Shown here: one piece after another, positions 14,205-21,001 of the stretch
How the letters are laid out: each line of letters opens with the position of its first letter
Numbering within the stretch: the first letter of the stretch is position 1
Source: UCB3 sp964415605
GTDB lineage: Bacteria; Chloroflexota; Anaerolineae; Epilineales; Epilineaceae
DNA: 21,001 nucleotides
Reading direction: 5' to 3'
NCBI GenBank assembly: GCA_964415605.1
Contig: CAYQBA010000074.1
Location: 1 to 21,001, forward strand
Notes under the pieces: model-generated
The model's input: only the letters and a program-made list of their open reading frames with translations
Databases searched by the model: none
Told to the model about the DNA's origin: nothing
Made by a program: the position numbers and the translations under genes

Positions 14205-16286
14205 ATGACGCCACCGCCCACCGAACGCCCGCTCTATCCCTTCACCGCCGTCGTCGGTCAGTCGGAGCTGCGGCGCGCCCTCCTCCTGGCCGCCGTCCGT
14301 CCGGACATCGGCGGCGTGCTGATCCGCGGCGAGCGCGGCACGGCCAAGAGCACCGCCGCACGCGCGCTGGCGGCGCTCCTGCCGCCGATCCGCGTCGTGG
14401 ACGGCTGCCGGTTCGGGTGCGATCCCGACCTGCCGGACGGCGCGCTGTGCGGCGAGTGCCGGGAGCGGCTGGCCGCCGCCGGCGCGTTGCCGTCGCACGC
14501 GCGTCCCACACCGTTCGTCGACCTGCCGGTGGGCGCCACCGAAGACCGCGTCGTCGGCACGCTCGACATCCGGCGCGTGCTGACGAGCGGCGAGCGGCAC
14601 TTCGAGCCGGGGCTCCTGGCGGCGGCCCATCGCGGCGTGCTGTACGTCGACGAGGTCAACCTGCTCGACGACCACGTCGTCGACGTGCTGCTCGATGCCG
14701 CCGCGATGGGCGTGAACGTCGTCGAGCGCGAGGGGGTGTCGTTCGCGCACCCCGCCCGGTTCATCCTGATCGGCACGATGAACCCCGAGGAGGGCGACCT
14801 GCGCCCGCAGCTGACCGACCGGTTCGGCCTGGCGGTCGACGTCCGGGCGGCGCCGGCCCTCGAGGACCGCGTGGAGATCATGCGCCGGCGGCTGGCGTAC
14901 GACACCAACCCGGCCGGCTTCGTGGCGGCGTGGGCCGGCGCCGATGACGTGCTCCGGCGCGCGGTGGCCGGCGCGCGCGCGCGGCTGGCCGGCGTGGCGC
15001 TGGCCGACCGCGACCTGCGCGTCGTGGCGGAGATCGTCGCCGGCGCCGGGGTCGACGGCCACCGCGCCGAGCTGGCCATCCTCAAGGCGGCCCAGGCCAA
15101 CGCGGCCCTCGACGGGCGGGAACACCTGGCGCTCGCGGACATCGCGCTGGCGGCGCGGCTGGCGCTGCGCCACCGGTTGCGGCGCGGGCCGTTCGACGCC
15201 GACGAGACCGACCTGTCGGTCATCGATGCCGTCATCGAGCGCGCCGGGCGCGGCGAGGACTGGGCCGACGCCGGCGAGGGCGGCCGGCCGGGCCCCGACG
15301 GCGACGCGCCGGCCGGCGCGGGTCAGACCCCGGTGGGCCAGGCGGCCGCGGTGGAGGGCCTGGCCGGGGCGCCGCTGGACGACTTCCTCGGCGACCCGCG
15401 GCCCGGGAACGTGGCGCCGGACACCGATACGGGCGAGCGACCGACGGCGACCGCCGAAGGCTTCGAGGTCCGGCAGCTCGACGCCACCTTGGACCGCCTG
15501 TCGCGCCGCCCGTCGGGCCGCCGGAGCCTGACACACACCGACACGCGGCGGGGGCGCTACATCAAGTCGCAGCCCGCCGGCGACCGGGTGGACGACATCG
15601 CGTTCGACGCCACGCTGCGGGCGGCGGCGATCCGCCAGGCGCCGCTGCGGCCCGAAGCGCAGGTGCGGATCGAGCTCGACGACCTGCAGCGCAAGGTCCG
15701 CGTGCGCAAGGCGGGCCATCTGATCCTGTTCCTGGTGGACGCGAGCTGGAGCATGGCGACGGCCGAACGGCTCTCGGCGGCCAAGGGCGCGGTCCTATCG
15801 CTGTTGGTGGACGCCTACCAGCGGCGGGACCGGGTGGGGATGGCGGTGTTTCGGCGGCAGGGGACGCGGGTGGTGCTGCCGTTCACGTCGAGCGTGACGC
15901 TGGCGCGGCGGCGGCTGCACGACATCGCGGTGGGCGGCAAGACGCCGCTGTCGCACGCCCTCTTCACGGCGGACCGCCTGTTCGAGCGCGAGCTGCTGCG
16001 GGATCCCACGGCGCTGCCGCTGCTGGTGGTGCTGACGGACGGGGCGGGCAACATCTCGCTGACGGGCCGGCCGCCGGCGGAGGAAGCGCGGCTGCTGTCG
16101 GAGCGGCTGCGGCAGCGAGGGGTGCGGACGATGGTCATCGACCTCTACAGCCGCCACCAGGTCTACACGCACTCTCCGGCGGCGGACCTGGCGCGGCACC
16201 TCGGAGGCGAGCTCTGTGCGCTGACGGTGCTGCGCGCGGAAGTGGTGGCGGCGCGGGTGCGGGCGCAGCTGGGGGAGCACGAGTGA
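14205..16286 (+). CDS. ChlI/ChlD-type metal chelatase subunit (AAA + VWA; cobalto-/magnesium-chelatase-like)
   Basis: 693 residues. N-terminal AAA+ domain: FTAVVGQSELRRALLL (13-28), Walker A GERGTAKST (42-50), Walker B VLYVDE (145-150), GTMNPEEG (190-197) and the RPQLTDRFGL arginine region. An insertion carries four cysteines, C68, C72, C82 and C85, seen also in cobaltochelatase-associated members and possibly a metal site. A Gly/Asp/Pro-rich linker (~350-440) leads to a C-terminal VWA domain with a complete MIDAS: DASWS (D512, S514, S516), GGKTPLS and LTDG. Such ATPase subunits drive metal insertion into tetrapyrroles by a large CobN/BchH partner, which is not in this window. It starts 28 bases after the CopC-thioredoxin stop. 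Many orphan members exist with unknown metal and target, so the name is family-level only. Confidence 0.88.
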   Translation: MTPPPTERPLYPFTAVVGQSELRRALLLAAVRPDIGGVLIRGERGTAKSTAARALAALLPPIRVVDGCRFGCDPDLPDGALCGECRERLAAAGALPSHARPTPFVDLPVGATEDRVVGTLDIRRVLTSGERHFEPGLLAAAHRGVLYVDEVNLLDDHVVDVLLDAAAMGVNVVEREGVSFAHPARFILIGTMNPEEGDLRPQLTDRFGLAVDVRAAPALEDRVEIMRRRLAYDTNPAGFVAAWAGADDVLRRAVAGARARLAGVALADRDLRVVAEIVAGAGVDGHRAELAILKAAQANAALDGREHLALADIALAARLALRHRLRRGPFDADETDLSVIDAVIERAGRGEDWADAGEGGRPGPDGDAPAGAGQTPVGQAAAVEGLAGAPLDDFLGDPRPGNVAPDTDTGERPTATAEGFEVRQLDATLDRLSRRPSGRRSLTHTDTRRGRYIKSQPAGDRVDDIAFDATLRAAAIRQAPLRPEAQVRIELDDLQRKVRVRKAGHLILFLVDASWSMATAERLSAAKGAVLSLLVDAYQRRDRVGMAVFRRQGTRVVLPFTSSVTLARRRLHDIAVGGKTPLSHALFTADRLFERELLRDPTALPLLVVLTDGAGNISLTGRPPAEEARLLSERLRQRGVRTMVIDLYSRHQVYTHSPAADLARHLGGELCALTVLRAEVVAARVRAQLGEHE

Positions 16287-16299
16287 CGCGGCTTCCGCC

Positions 16300-17628
16300 T
16301 CACATCGGATCCACCCACACCGCGACGCTGTCGAGCTCGCTCTCGAAGTCGTGGCCCGAGGCGCGGATCTCCACCCGCAGGAGGCGCACGGGCGGGTTGC
16401 ACGGCGGGACGCGGTTGGCCAGCCCCAGCGGGTTGGCGGGGTCCAGGATGTCGCCGCTGGCGAAGGTGTGCCACTCGCCGAGCGGCACCAGGACGCCGTT
16501 GTCGGTCCGGTAGGCCCCGTCGCCTTCGGGCGCGACGGCGTAGAAGCCGACGGGCCACTCGCACTGGTCGCCCGTGGCGTCCTCGGTCCGCAGCCGGATG
16601 ATCAGCGGGTACTCGGTGCCCGCCGCTCCGCCGCCAGGGATCGACTGCCCGAGCACCCGCAGCTCGGCGGTGACGCTGATGGCCGCGCCGGCGCCGACCG
16701 GCACGTCGAGCGCCTGGCGGTAGTAAAGGTCGGCCGACGTGCCTTCGCTGCCGGTGCGGTGGAACCGGACGATCGAGCGGCCCAGCCGCAGGATCTCGTG
16801 GCGGGCCTCGCCGGCCGAGACGCCGGCGTTGGCCGTGTAGCGGCCGCCTTCCCACCCGTTGGGCTCGGGCGGCACGCGGAACCCGCCGTTGACGACGACG
16901 TTCTCGGCGCCCGACGTAGGCGCCAGCGGGGCGTGGCCGAGGACGACGTCGGTCCGGCTGTCGGGGGTGAGCACGACCAGCCCGGCGGCGTTGGTCACGG
17001 TGACGGTGCCCTCGGCGGCCAGGACGCGCAGGGTATCGGCGGCGGGCGCACCCGCACCGGCTTGCGCGTCCGCCGGCATGCGGCGGAACCCCAGGCGGGC
17101 GCGCGACTCCGGCGCCAGGTCGACGCGCCCGTGGGGGGTTTGGATGCGGACGACCGTGGCGTCCCAGGGCGTGCCGACGGATAGGCCGCCGGGCTGGTCG
17201 GTCGTCGGGCGGGCGGCCAACACGACGCGGCGGGGCGACTGGCCCCACCGGAACCGGGGCTTGCGGATCTCGACGACGTTCAGCCGGATGCCGGCGTCCA
17301 GCGTGACGGTCGGCCCGAGGTCGTCTGACCCGGGTGCGCGGTCCGAGAAGTCGAGGAACGCCTGGGCGCCGCCGAGGGTCTCGACCGACCAGCCTTCGGA
17401 GAGGGCGCGTGCGCCTTGATCGGGCGTCAACACCCCCATGTCGTTGCCGGCGCTCAACGCGACCGAGCCGGCCTTGCAGGCGACGGTCGCCTCGTAGTCG
17501 ACCATGGCGGACCGCAGGTACGCGCGCGCCCACATCGGGCCACCGATGACGACGGCCAGCCATGCGGCCAGCGTCGCCCACAGCACGGACCAGGCGACGA
17601 TCTGGAGGTTGCGACTGCCGGTGTCCAC
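16300..17628 (-). CDS. Membrane-anchored FecR-like protein
   Basis: 442 residues from a GTG at 17628. One N-terminal helix (about 10-30) is followed by a large extracytoplasmic part. A segment beginning ATVACKAGSVALSAG and continuing TPDQGARALSEGWSVET, and a later one (RVLAAEGTVTVTNAAGLVVL), look like FecR beta-repeats. The C-terminal ~200 residues start VVVNGGFRVPPEPNGWEGG and resemble a carbohydrate-binding-type beta-sandwich; I cannot name it. No catalytic motif is seen. The start is uncertain: the GTG has no ribosome site, and an in-frame CTG at 17685 overlaps the stop of the upstream protease gene, so coupled translation from a CTG is possible and would add 19 residues. The two genes most likely share a transcript. 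It converges on the chelatase gene with only 13 bases between. Confidence 0.65.
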   Translation of the reverse strand: MDTGSRNLQIVAWSVLWATLAAWLAVVIGGPMWARAYLRSAMVDYEATVACKAGSVALSAGNDMGVLTPDQGARALSEGWSVETLGGAQAFLDFSDRAPGSDDLGPTVTLDAGIRLNVVEIRKPRFRWGQSPRRVVLAARPTTDQPGGLSVGTPWDATVVRIQTPHGRVDLAPESRARLGFRRMPADAQAGAGAPAADTLRVLAAEGTVTVTNAAGLVVLTPDSRTDVVLGHAPLAPTSGAENVVVNGGFRVPPEPNGWEGGRYTANAGVSAGEARHEILRLGRSIVRFHRTGSEGTSADLYYRQALDVPVGAGAAISVTAELRVLGQSIPGGGAAGTEYPLIIRLRTEDATGDQCEWPVGFYAVAPEGDGAYRTDNGVLVPLGEWHTFASGDILDPANPLGLANRVPPCNPPVRLLRVEIRASGHDFESELDSVAVWVDPM

Positions 17629-17681
17629 CGGGTTGGGAGGCTTGGGTCTGGCCAGGACGAGCGCGGCGGGCAGACGATCGA

Positions 17682-18368
17682 TCAGTCGCGGCTGCGGCCG
17701 GAGAGCAGGCTGACGTAGTACAGCAGGTTGATCACGGCCCCGGCTGCGGCGGCGACGTACGTCAGCGCGGCGGCGTCGAGGACGGCGTTGACGCCCTTGG
17801 CCTCGGTGGTCGACACCAAGTTGAGCCGCTGGAGGTTGCGCTTGGCTCGCCGGCTGGCGTCGAACTCGACCGGCAGCGTCACGAGCGTGAACAGCACCAT
17901 GGCGCCGAAGAGCGCGACGCCGGTCCAGGCCAGGCCGGTCATGTTGAGCATCAGGCCGCCGAAGATCAGCCACATCCCGAGCCCGGAGCCGAGGTTGGCC
18001 ACGGGCACCAGGCTGGCGCGGAGGTTCAGCATGGTGCTGCCGACCTTGTCCTGCTCGGCGTGCCCGAGCTCGTGGGCGACGATGGCCATGGCGGCGATGC
18101 TCGGCGCGGTCGAGCCTTCGGACAGGTTGATCGACTTGTCGCGGGGGTCGTAGTGGTCGGTGAGGAAGCCGGGGGTGCGGCGGACTTCGATGTGGTCGAG
18201 CCCGGTGTCGCGCATGATCAACTGAGCGGTCTGCATGCCGTTGATCCCACGCTCGTTCGCCACCTGGCTCCACTTGGCGTAGGCGGACTTGACGCGCCAC
18301 TGGGCGTAGAGCGTCAAGAGCATCGTAGGCAGGAACACCCACAGCAGGTAGCTCGCGTTGTAGAACAT
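17682..18368 (-). CDS. YugP-type membrane zinc metallopeptidase
   Basis: 228 residues, full length for the family (Zn_peptidase_2). An N-terminal helix (about 6-22) leads to the segment ANERGINGMQTAQLIMRDTG (38-56), then PGFLTDHYDPRDKSINLSEG (66-85) and the zinc motif HELGH (99-103) in AIVAHELGHAEQ. The third ligand is probably E168 in LPVEFDASRRA. Two more membrane helices (about 127-165) and a C-terminal one (about 202-222) follow. It is an integral membrane protease with unknown substrate. GGAGAG lies eight bases before the ATG, and a good promoter lies 85-112 bases upstream. The FecR-like gene follows without a gap. Confidence 0.93.
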   Translation of the reverse strand: MFYNASYLLWVFLPTMLLTLYAQWRVKSAYAKWSQVANERGINGMQTAQLIMRDTGLDHIEVRRTPGFLTDHYDPRDKSINLSEGSTAPSIAAMAIVAHELGHAEQDKVGSTMLNLRASLVPVANLGSGLGMWLIFGGLMLNMTGLAWTGVALFGAMVLFTLVTLPVEFDASRRAKRNLQRLNLVSTTEAKGVNAVLDAAALTYVAAAAGAVINLLYYVSLLSGRSRD

Positions 18369-18451
18369 GGTTGCGTCTCTCCAGATCATGCGTGTCCGCG
18401 GCTGGCGCGGGGCGGTGCGGGCCTCGGTCAGTCGGATGTCGCTTGTTTTTA

Positions 18452-18480
18452 AGGATAGGCGAGGTGCGGGCGTGTGCCAA
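18452..18480 (-). promoter_or_regulatory. Promoter of the YugP-type protease gene
   Basis: On the minus strand TTGGCA (18480-18475), a 17-base spacer and TATCCT (18457-18452). The expected leader to the ATG at 18368 is about 77 bases. The -35 matches 4 of 6 and the -10 matches 4 of 6 consensus positions. Confidence 0.5.
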
Positions 18481-18507
18481 CCAGAACGGATGAGTCGGCG
18501 GCGCTGG

Positions 18508-18599
18508 GGGTGTGCCGCGTGGATGGGGGGTGGCTCCCCGGATTGATCGGATCGGGCTTGGGCCGCGACGGGTGTGCCGCGTGGATGGGAGGTGGCTCC
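18508..18599. repeat. Two 30-bp direct repeats upstream of the protease gene
   Basis: Copy 1 (18508-18537) and copy 2 (18570-18599) differ at one base and are 62 bases apart, about six helical turns. Each contains GTGTGCCGCGTGGATGGG followed by GGTGGCTCC after the variable base. They lie 28-120 bases upstream of the protease -35 and within the 332-base gap between the two minus-strand genes. They could be paired regulator sites or a small duplication; no coding is seen. Confidence 0.7.
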
Positions 18600-18700
18600 G
18601 CCGCGGAACCGCGATGGTCGAAGGCACGCTGAGGGGAGTGGGCGTGAGGAGACGGAAGCGTGACACGGGTGCGCGGCGGACCGTGGATGCGCGGTCGGGA

Positions 18701-19366
18701 TCATCCCCCGGCGAATTGCGGGCCGAACGCGCGGGTCAGGGTCTCGCGGACGGCGGGGTTGTCGCCGACGAAGATCACGAGAAAGGGGCCTTTCTGGTAG
18801 AAGTGGGGCGTGGCGCCCCACAGGACCTGCATCCGGTCGCCGGCGGCGTCGAGGATGGTGGCGCCGCCGGGCGAGACGCGGGCGGCGGCGGCCTGGGCGG
18901 CGGCGGGGTCGGGGTGGATGTGGACTTCGAGGGTGTTGCCGGCGGCGTCGCCGACGTGGTAGATGTGGGGGACGGTCTCGAACCAGTCGACCTGCTTCTC
19001 GCCGTCGTAGGTCCACGGGATGCCGGCGTCGGTCAGGAGGCGCTCGAGGTCGGCGCGGGTGGCGATGTCGACGGTGGGCAGCGCGGCGGGTGCGGCGGTG
19101 GGCGGCTCGGCGGTGGCGGCGCCGAAGCGGGGCGGCGGGGTGGGCGCGGCGGCGCAGGCGGCGGTGGTGGCGGTGAGAAAGGCGGCGATGGTCGCGAGCA
19201 CGGCGCGCGCGCGGCGATTGGACGAGGCGGCAGGCGGTGGCGGCGTGGCCGGCAGGGGCGGGCGGTCGGCGGTGGTGGCGGTGAGGAAGGCGGCGATCGG
19301 GAGACGATGTCGGGCACATCGTCGATGTCGCGGCGAGATGGCAAAGAGAGATGGGCGTCTTGGCAC
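18701..19366 (-). CDS. Putative lipoprotein of unknown function
   Basis: 221 residues from a GTG with GGAGG eight bases before it. The N-terminus is odd: an Arg-rich region, a hydrophobic IAAFLTATTA (24-33), a Pro-rich spacer, then RRARAVLATIAAFLTATTAAC, where the same ten residues recur (60-69) and end at C71 in a lipobox-like TAAC. The mature part (72-221) starts with a Thr/Pro/Ala stretch and a small domain: LPTVDIATRADLERLLTDAG, WFETVPHIYHVGD, LEVHIHPDP and FLVIFVGDNPAVRETL. I do not recognise the domain. A real alternative start is the in-frame GTG at residue 56, just before the second copy. A promoter lies directly upstream, divergent from the secreted-protein gene. Confidence 0.75.
   Translation of the reverse strand: MPRRPSLFAISPRHRRCARHRLPIAAFLTATTADRPPLPATPPPPAASSNRRARAVLATIAAFLTATTAACAAAPTPPPRFGAATAEPPTAAPAALPTVDIATRADLERLLTDAGIPWTYDGEKQVDWFETVPHIYHVGDAAGNTLEVHIHPDPAAAQAAAARVSPGGATILDAAGDRMQVLWGATPHFYQKGPFLVIFVGDNPAVRETLTRAFGPQFAGG
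19161..19297. repeat. In-frame 29-bp duplication in the signal region of the lipoprotein gene
   Basis: 19161-19189 and 19269-19297 match at 28 of 29 bases and are offset by 108 bases (36 codons), so both copies code IAAFLTATTA. The duplication keeps the reading frame and gives two hydrophobic signal-like segments in one precursor. Confidence 0.8.
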
Positions 19367-19386
19367 GGGGTCGACCTCCGAAGGTC

Positions 19387-19415
19387 ATTCTACAGAGGGC
19401 GGCGGTGGAGTCCAA
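19387..19415 (-). promoter_or_regulatory. Promoter of the lipoprotein gene
   Basis: On the minus strand TTGGAC (19415-19410), a 17-base spacer and TAGAAT (19392-19387). The transcript would begin near 19380 with a very short leader whose first bases are the GGAGG ribosome site (19379-19375) for the GTG at 19366. Confidence 0.6.
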
Positions 19416-19422
19416 TGAAGCG

Positions 19423-19431
19423 TGTTATACT
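19423..19431 (+). promoter_or_regulatory. Extended -10 promoter of the secreted-protein gene
   Basis: TGTTATACT is an extended -10 (TG-N-TATACT, 5 of 6). No clear -35 is visible, as is common for extended -10 promoters. Its start point near 19438 gives a leader of about 66 bases to the ATG at 19504. It is divergent from, and only eight bases away from, the -35 of the lipoprotein promoter. Confidence 0.5.
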
Positions 19432-19503
19432 CTGTTGCAGAGAGAATCACGACTTCTTGGCGGATGCGCGAATCCAGACCACGGCGGAGGGGAGACGAGC
19501 ACG

Positions 19504-21001
19504 ATGCGCGAGCGACGACTGGGCCTTTCGGTGTTGGCGGGCGGTGTGTTGGGAGTGGCCGGGCTGGGCTTGGCTGCGCCCTCCGGGCTTGGGTGGACGG
19601 CCACACAGACGGCGGCCCAGAGCGGGCTGCCGGAGGCCTGTCTCTCGGACAACCCGTATTTCGCCACGAGCAACTACGTCCGGGGCGAGACGTTCGACGA
19701 CGAGCCGGGCATCTGGGCGTTCAACGACTCGCCCGACGACAGCGGGCACCACACGCTCGCGACGTTCGGCGAGGTCGGCGCGACGTACGGCATCGCCTAC
19801 GACCCGGCCAAGGACGTGCTCTACGCCGGTGCCTTCCACAAGCGCAACTCGCGCTACGGGCCGCTGGGCCCGGGCGGGGTGTACGAGGTACAGGTCAACG
19901 CGGGCGGGGTGCGGCCGTTCGTCACGGTGCCGAACGCCGGCATCAACCTGCACGATCCCGACGGAAACTACCACCCCGACGAGCGGTCGCGCGCCTACGC
20001 GGGCAAGACGAGTCTCGGCGACCTCGACATGAACGAGCAGGGCACCGAGCTGTTCGCGATGAACCTCAACGACCGGCAGATCTATCGCTACGCGCTGCCG
20101 GGGGGCAGGTTGATCGGGACGCTGGCCACGGGGGGCAAGGGCGCGAGCTGGTCCCGCGACGCGCGGCCGTTTGGGCTGAAGGTCAAGGACGGCTGGGTGT
20201 ACCACGCGGTGATCAACTCGAGCGAGACGCGCCAGTCGGTGCCGAACCTGTCGGTGCACGTCTACGCGTCGCGGCCGGACGGCACGGGCCTGCGCGAGGT
20301 GGCGCAGGCGTTCATGGGCTACGACCGGCCGGGCAACCACGAGGACTGGCACCCGTGGCCGGAGGAGGACGACATGGGGTGGCGGATGGCGGACTACCCG
20401 CACCCGATGCCGACGGACATCGAGTTCACGGCGGCGGGGGACATGATCCTGGGCATCCGCGACCGCTACATGGACACGGGGCCGACGATCACGGAGGTCT
20501 ACCGGCGGGCGGCGGGGGACATCCTGCTGCTCAAGAAGACGGGGGCGATGGCATGGTCGTTCGACCCGAACGCGCCGGAGCACTTCGCGGGCGACGGGCT
20601 GCCGGGGGTGTGGGACGAGACGGCGACGGGGGGGCTGGCGCGGCTGTTCACGCGCGACGTGGTGGTGACGACGGCGGTGGATCCGTTTCGGACGTACAGC
20701 CCGCAGGGGCGTGGCAGTCTGCCGATCTCGGCGGGGGCGATCTGGCTGGACGACGTGACGGGGCAGGACTTGTCGGGGCTGGGCGCGGGGCGGGGGCGTG
20801 AGGAGCTGATGTACAACGGGCGGCAGCATGAGGGGCCGCAGGGCAAGGCGCTGGGGCTGGGGGATCTGGAGCTGATCTGTTATGTGCCGCCGACGCCGAC
20901 GCCGACGAACACGGTGCCGCCGACGGACACGCCGACGGATACGCCGACGGCGACGGCCACGGCGACGGCGACGGTGACGCCGATGGACACCGACACGCCG
21001 A
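19504..21001 (+). CDS. Large secreted protein, beta-propeller-like, with Pro/Thr-rich tail (partial at 3' end)
   Basis: At least 499 residues; it continues past the window. GGAGGGGAGA lies about eight bases before the ATG. A signal peptide is clear (RERRLGLSVLAGGVLGVAGL, then AAPSGLGWTATQTAAQS). The body holds segments like GEVGATYGIAYDPAKDVLYAG, KTSLGDLDMNEQGTELFAMN, LNDRQIYRYALPGG and MPTDIEFTAAGDMILGIRDR, which look like blades of a repeated beta structure as in other Chloroflexota surface proteins. It has many Asp/Trp/Tyr residues and no catalytic motif that I recognise. From residue 462 the chain becomes PPTPTPTNTVPPTDTP..., a probable extended, possibly glycosylated stalk leading to unseen domains. 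An extracellular surface or matrix role is inferred only from this architecture. Confidence 0.85.
   Translation, partial: MRERRLGLSVLAGGVLGVAGLGLAAPSGLGWTATQTAAQSGLPEACLSDNPYFATSNYVRGETFDDEPGIWAFNDSPDDSGHHTLATFGEVGATYGIAYDPAKDVLYAGAFHKRNSRYGPLGPGGVYEVQVNAGGVRPFVTVPNAGINLHDPDGNYHPDERSRAYAGKTSLGDLDMNEQGTELFAMNLNDRQIYRYALPGGRLIGTLATGGKGASWSRDARPFGLKVKDGWVYHAVINSSETRQSVPNLSVHVYASRPDGTGLREVAQAFMGYDRPGNHEDWHPWPEEDDMGWRMADYPHPMPTDIEFTAAGDMILGIRDRYMDTGPTITEVYRRAAGDILLLKKTGAMAWSFDPNAPEHFAGDGLPGVWDETATGGLARLFTRDVVVTTAVDPFRTYSPQGRGSLPISAGAIWLDDVTGQDLSGLGAGRGREELMYNGRQHEGPQGKALGLGDLELICYVPPTPTPTNTVPPTDTPTDTPTATATATATVTPMDTDTP
20887..21001 (+). repeat. Low-complexity Pro/Thr-coding repeats
   Basis: Short units such as ACGCCGACG and ACGGATACGCCG recur without interruption up to the window edge, coding PT/TDTP/TAT units. 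Such tracts expand and contract easily and often break assemblies; the repeat here coincides with the end of the window. Confidence 0.85.

Noticed and set aside
12158..14221. Long minus-strand open frame opposite the CopC-thioredoxin gene
   Set aside because: No domain or ribosome site; the plus-strand frame has clear CopC and thioredoxin motifs.
19422..20801. Open frames overlapping the secreted-protein gene on both strands
   Set aside because: The frame from 19504 has a signal peptide, ribosome site and sensible composition and stays open to the window end; the others are Arg/Gly-rich shadows.
20887..21001. CRISPR-like array from the short repeats at the window end
   Set aside because: The repeats are contiguous low-complexity codons for Pro/Thr without unique spacers.

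Overview
The window reads as a piece of a high-GC bacterial chromosome, most likely a Chloroflexota member of the Anaerolineae/Ardenticatenia kind. That is inference from several things: very GC-rich codon use, extracellular proteins with Pro/Thr tails (PTPTPT, TDTPTATATAT), an AAA ATPase fused to a PD-(D/E)XK domain, a Gld-like ABC cluster with a DUF4340 protein, and a CopC-thioredoxin fusion. Ten Ns at 12287-12296 mark an assembly gap, so this is a draft or metagenome-derived scaffold.

Layout. 81-1631 (-) is an AAA ATPase/nuclease-fold protein. 2251-4196 (+) holds a LexA-like winged-helix protein fused to about seven membrane helices, then a PduO-type cobalamin adenosyltransferase. The latter meets pyruvate kinase (4197-5690, -) stop codon to stop codon. 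5741-6052 is a probable replication origin: DnaA boxes and a perfect 14-bp inverted repeat between the pyruvate kinase start and the 3' end of dnaA (6053-7426, -). A long gene-free stretch (7427-8398) carries apparent promoters for both directions.

8399-16286 (+) is one tightly packed run: Gld-like ABC ATPase, permease, GldG-like auxiliary protein, DUF4340 protein, CopC-thioredoxin membrane protein, and a ChlI/ChlD-type metal-chelatase subunit. The first four overlap or nearly touch and probably form one envelope export/remodelling system. The CopC-thioredoxin gene begins inside a GTGA overlap but contains a perfect 16-bp hairpin in its first codons, which may separate or attenuate its expression. 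16300-18368 (-) holds a FecR-like anchored protein and a YugP-type membrane zinc protease. 18701-19366 (-) is a putative lipoprotein with a duplicated signal segment. It is divergent from a large secreted protein (from 19504, +) that runs off the window.

The points most worth attention are: (i) the LexA-type DNA-binding head on a membrane protein whose promoter carries an SOS-box-like site; (ii) the oriC hairpin interleaved with DnaA boxes, with no dnaN, recF or rpmH nearby; (iii) the CopC-thioredoxin fusion with its start-proximal hairpin, placed behind a Gld-like transporter. No tRNA, rRNA, CRISPR array, insertion sequence or phage gene was seen.
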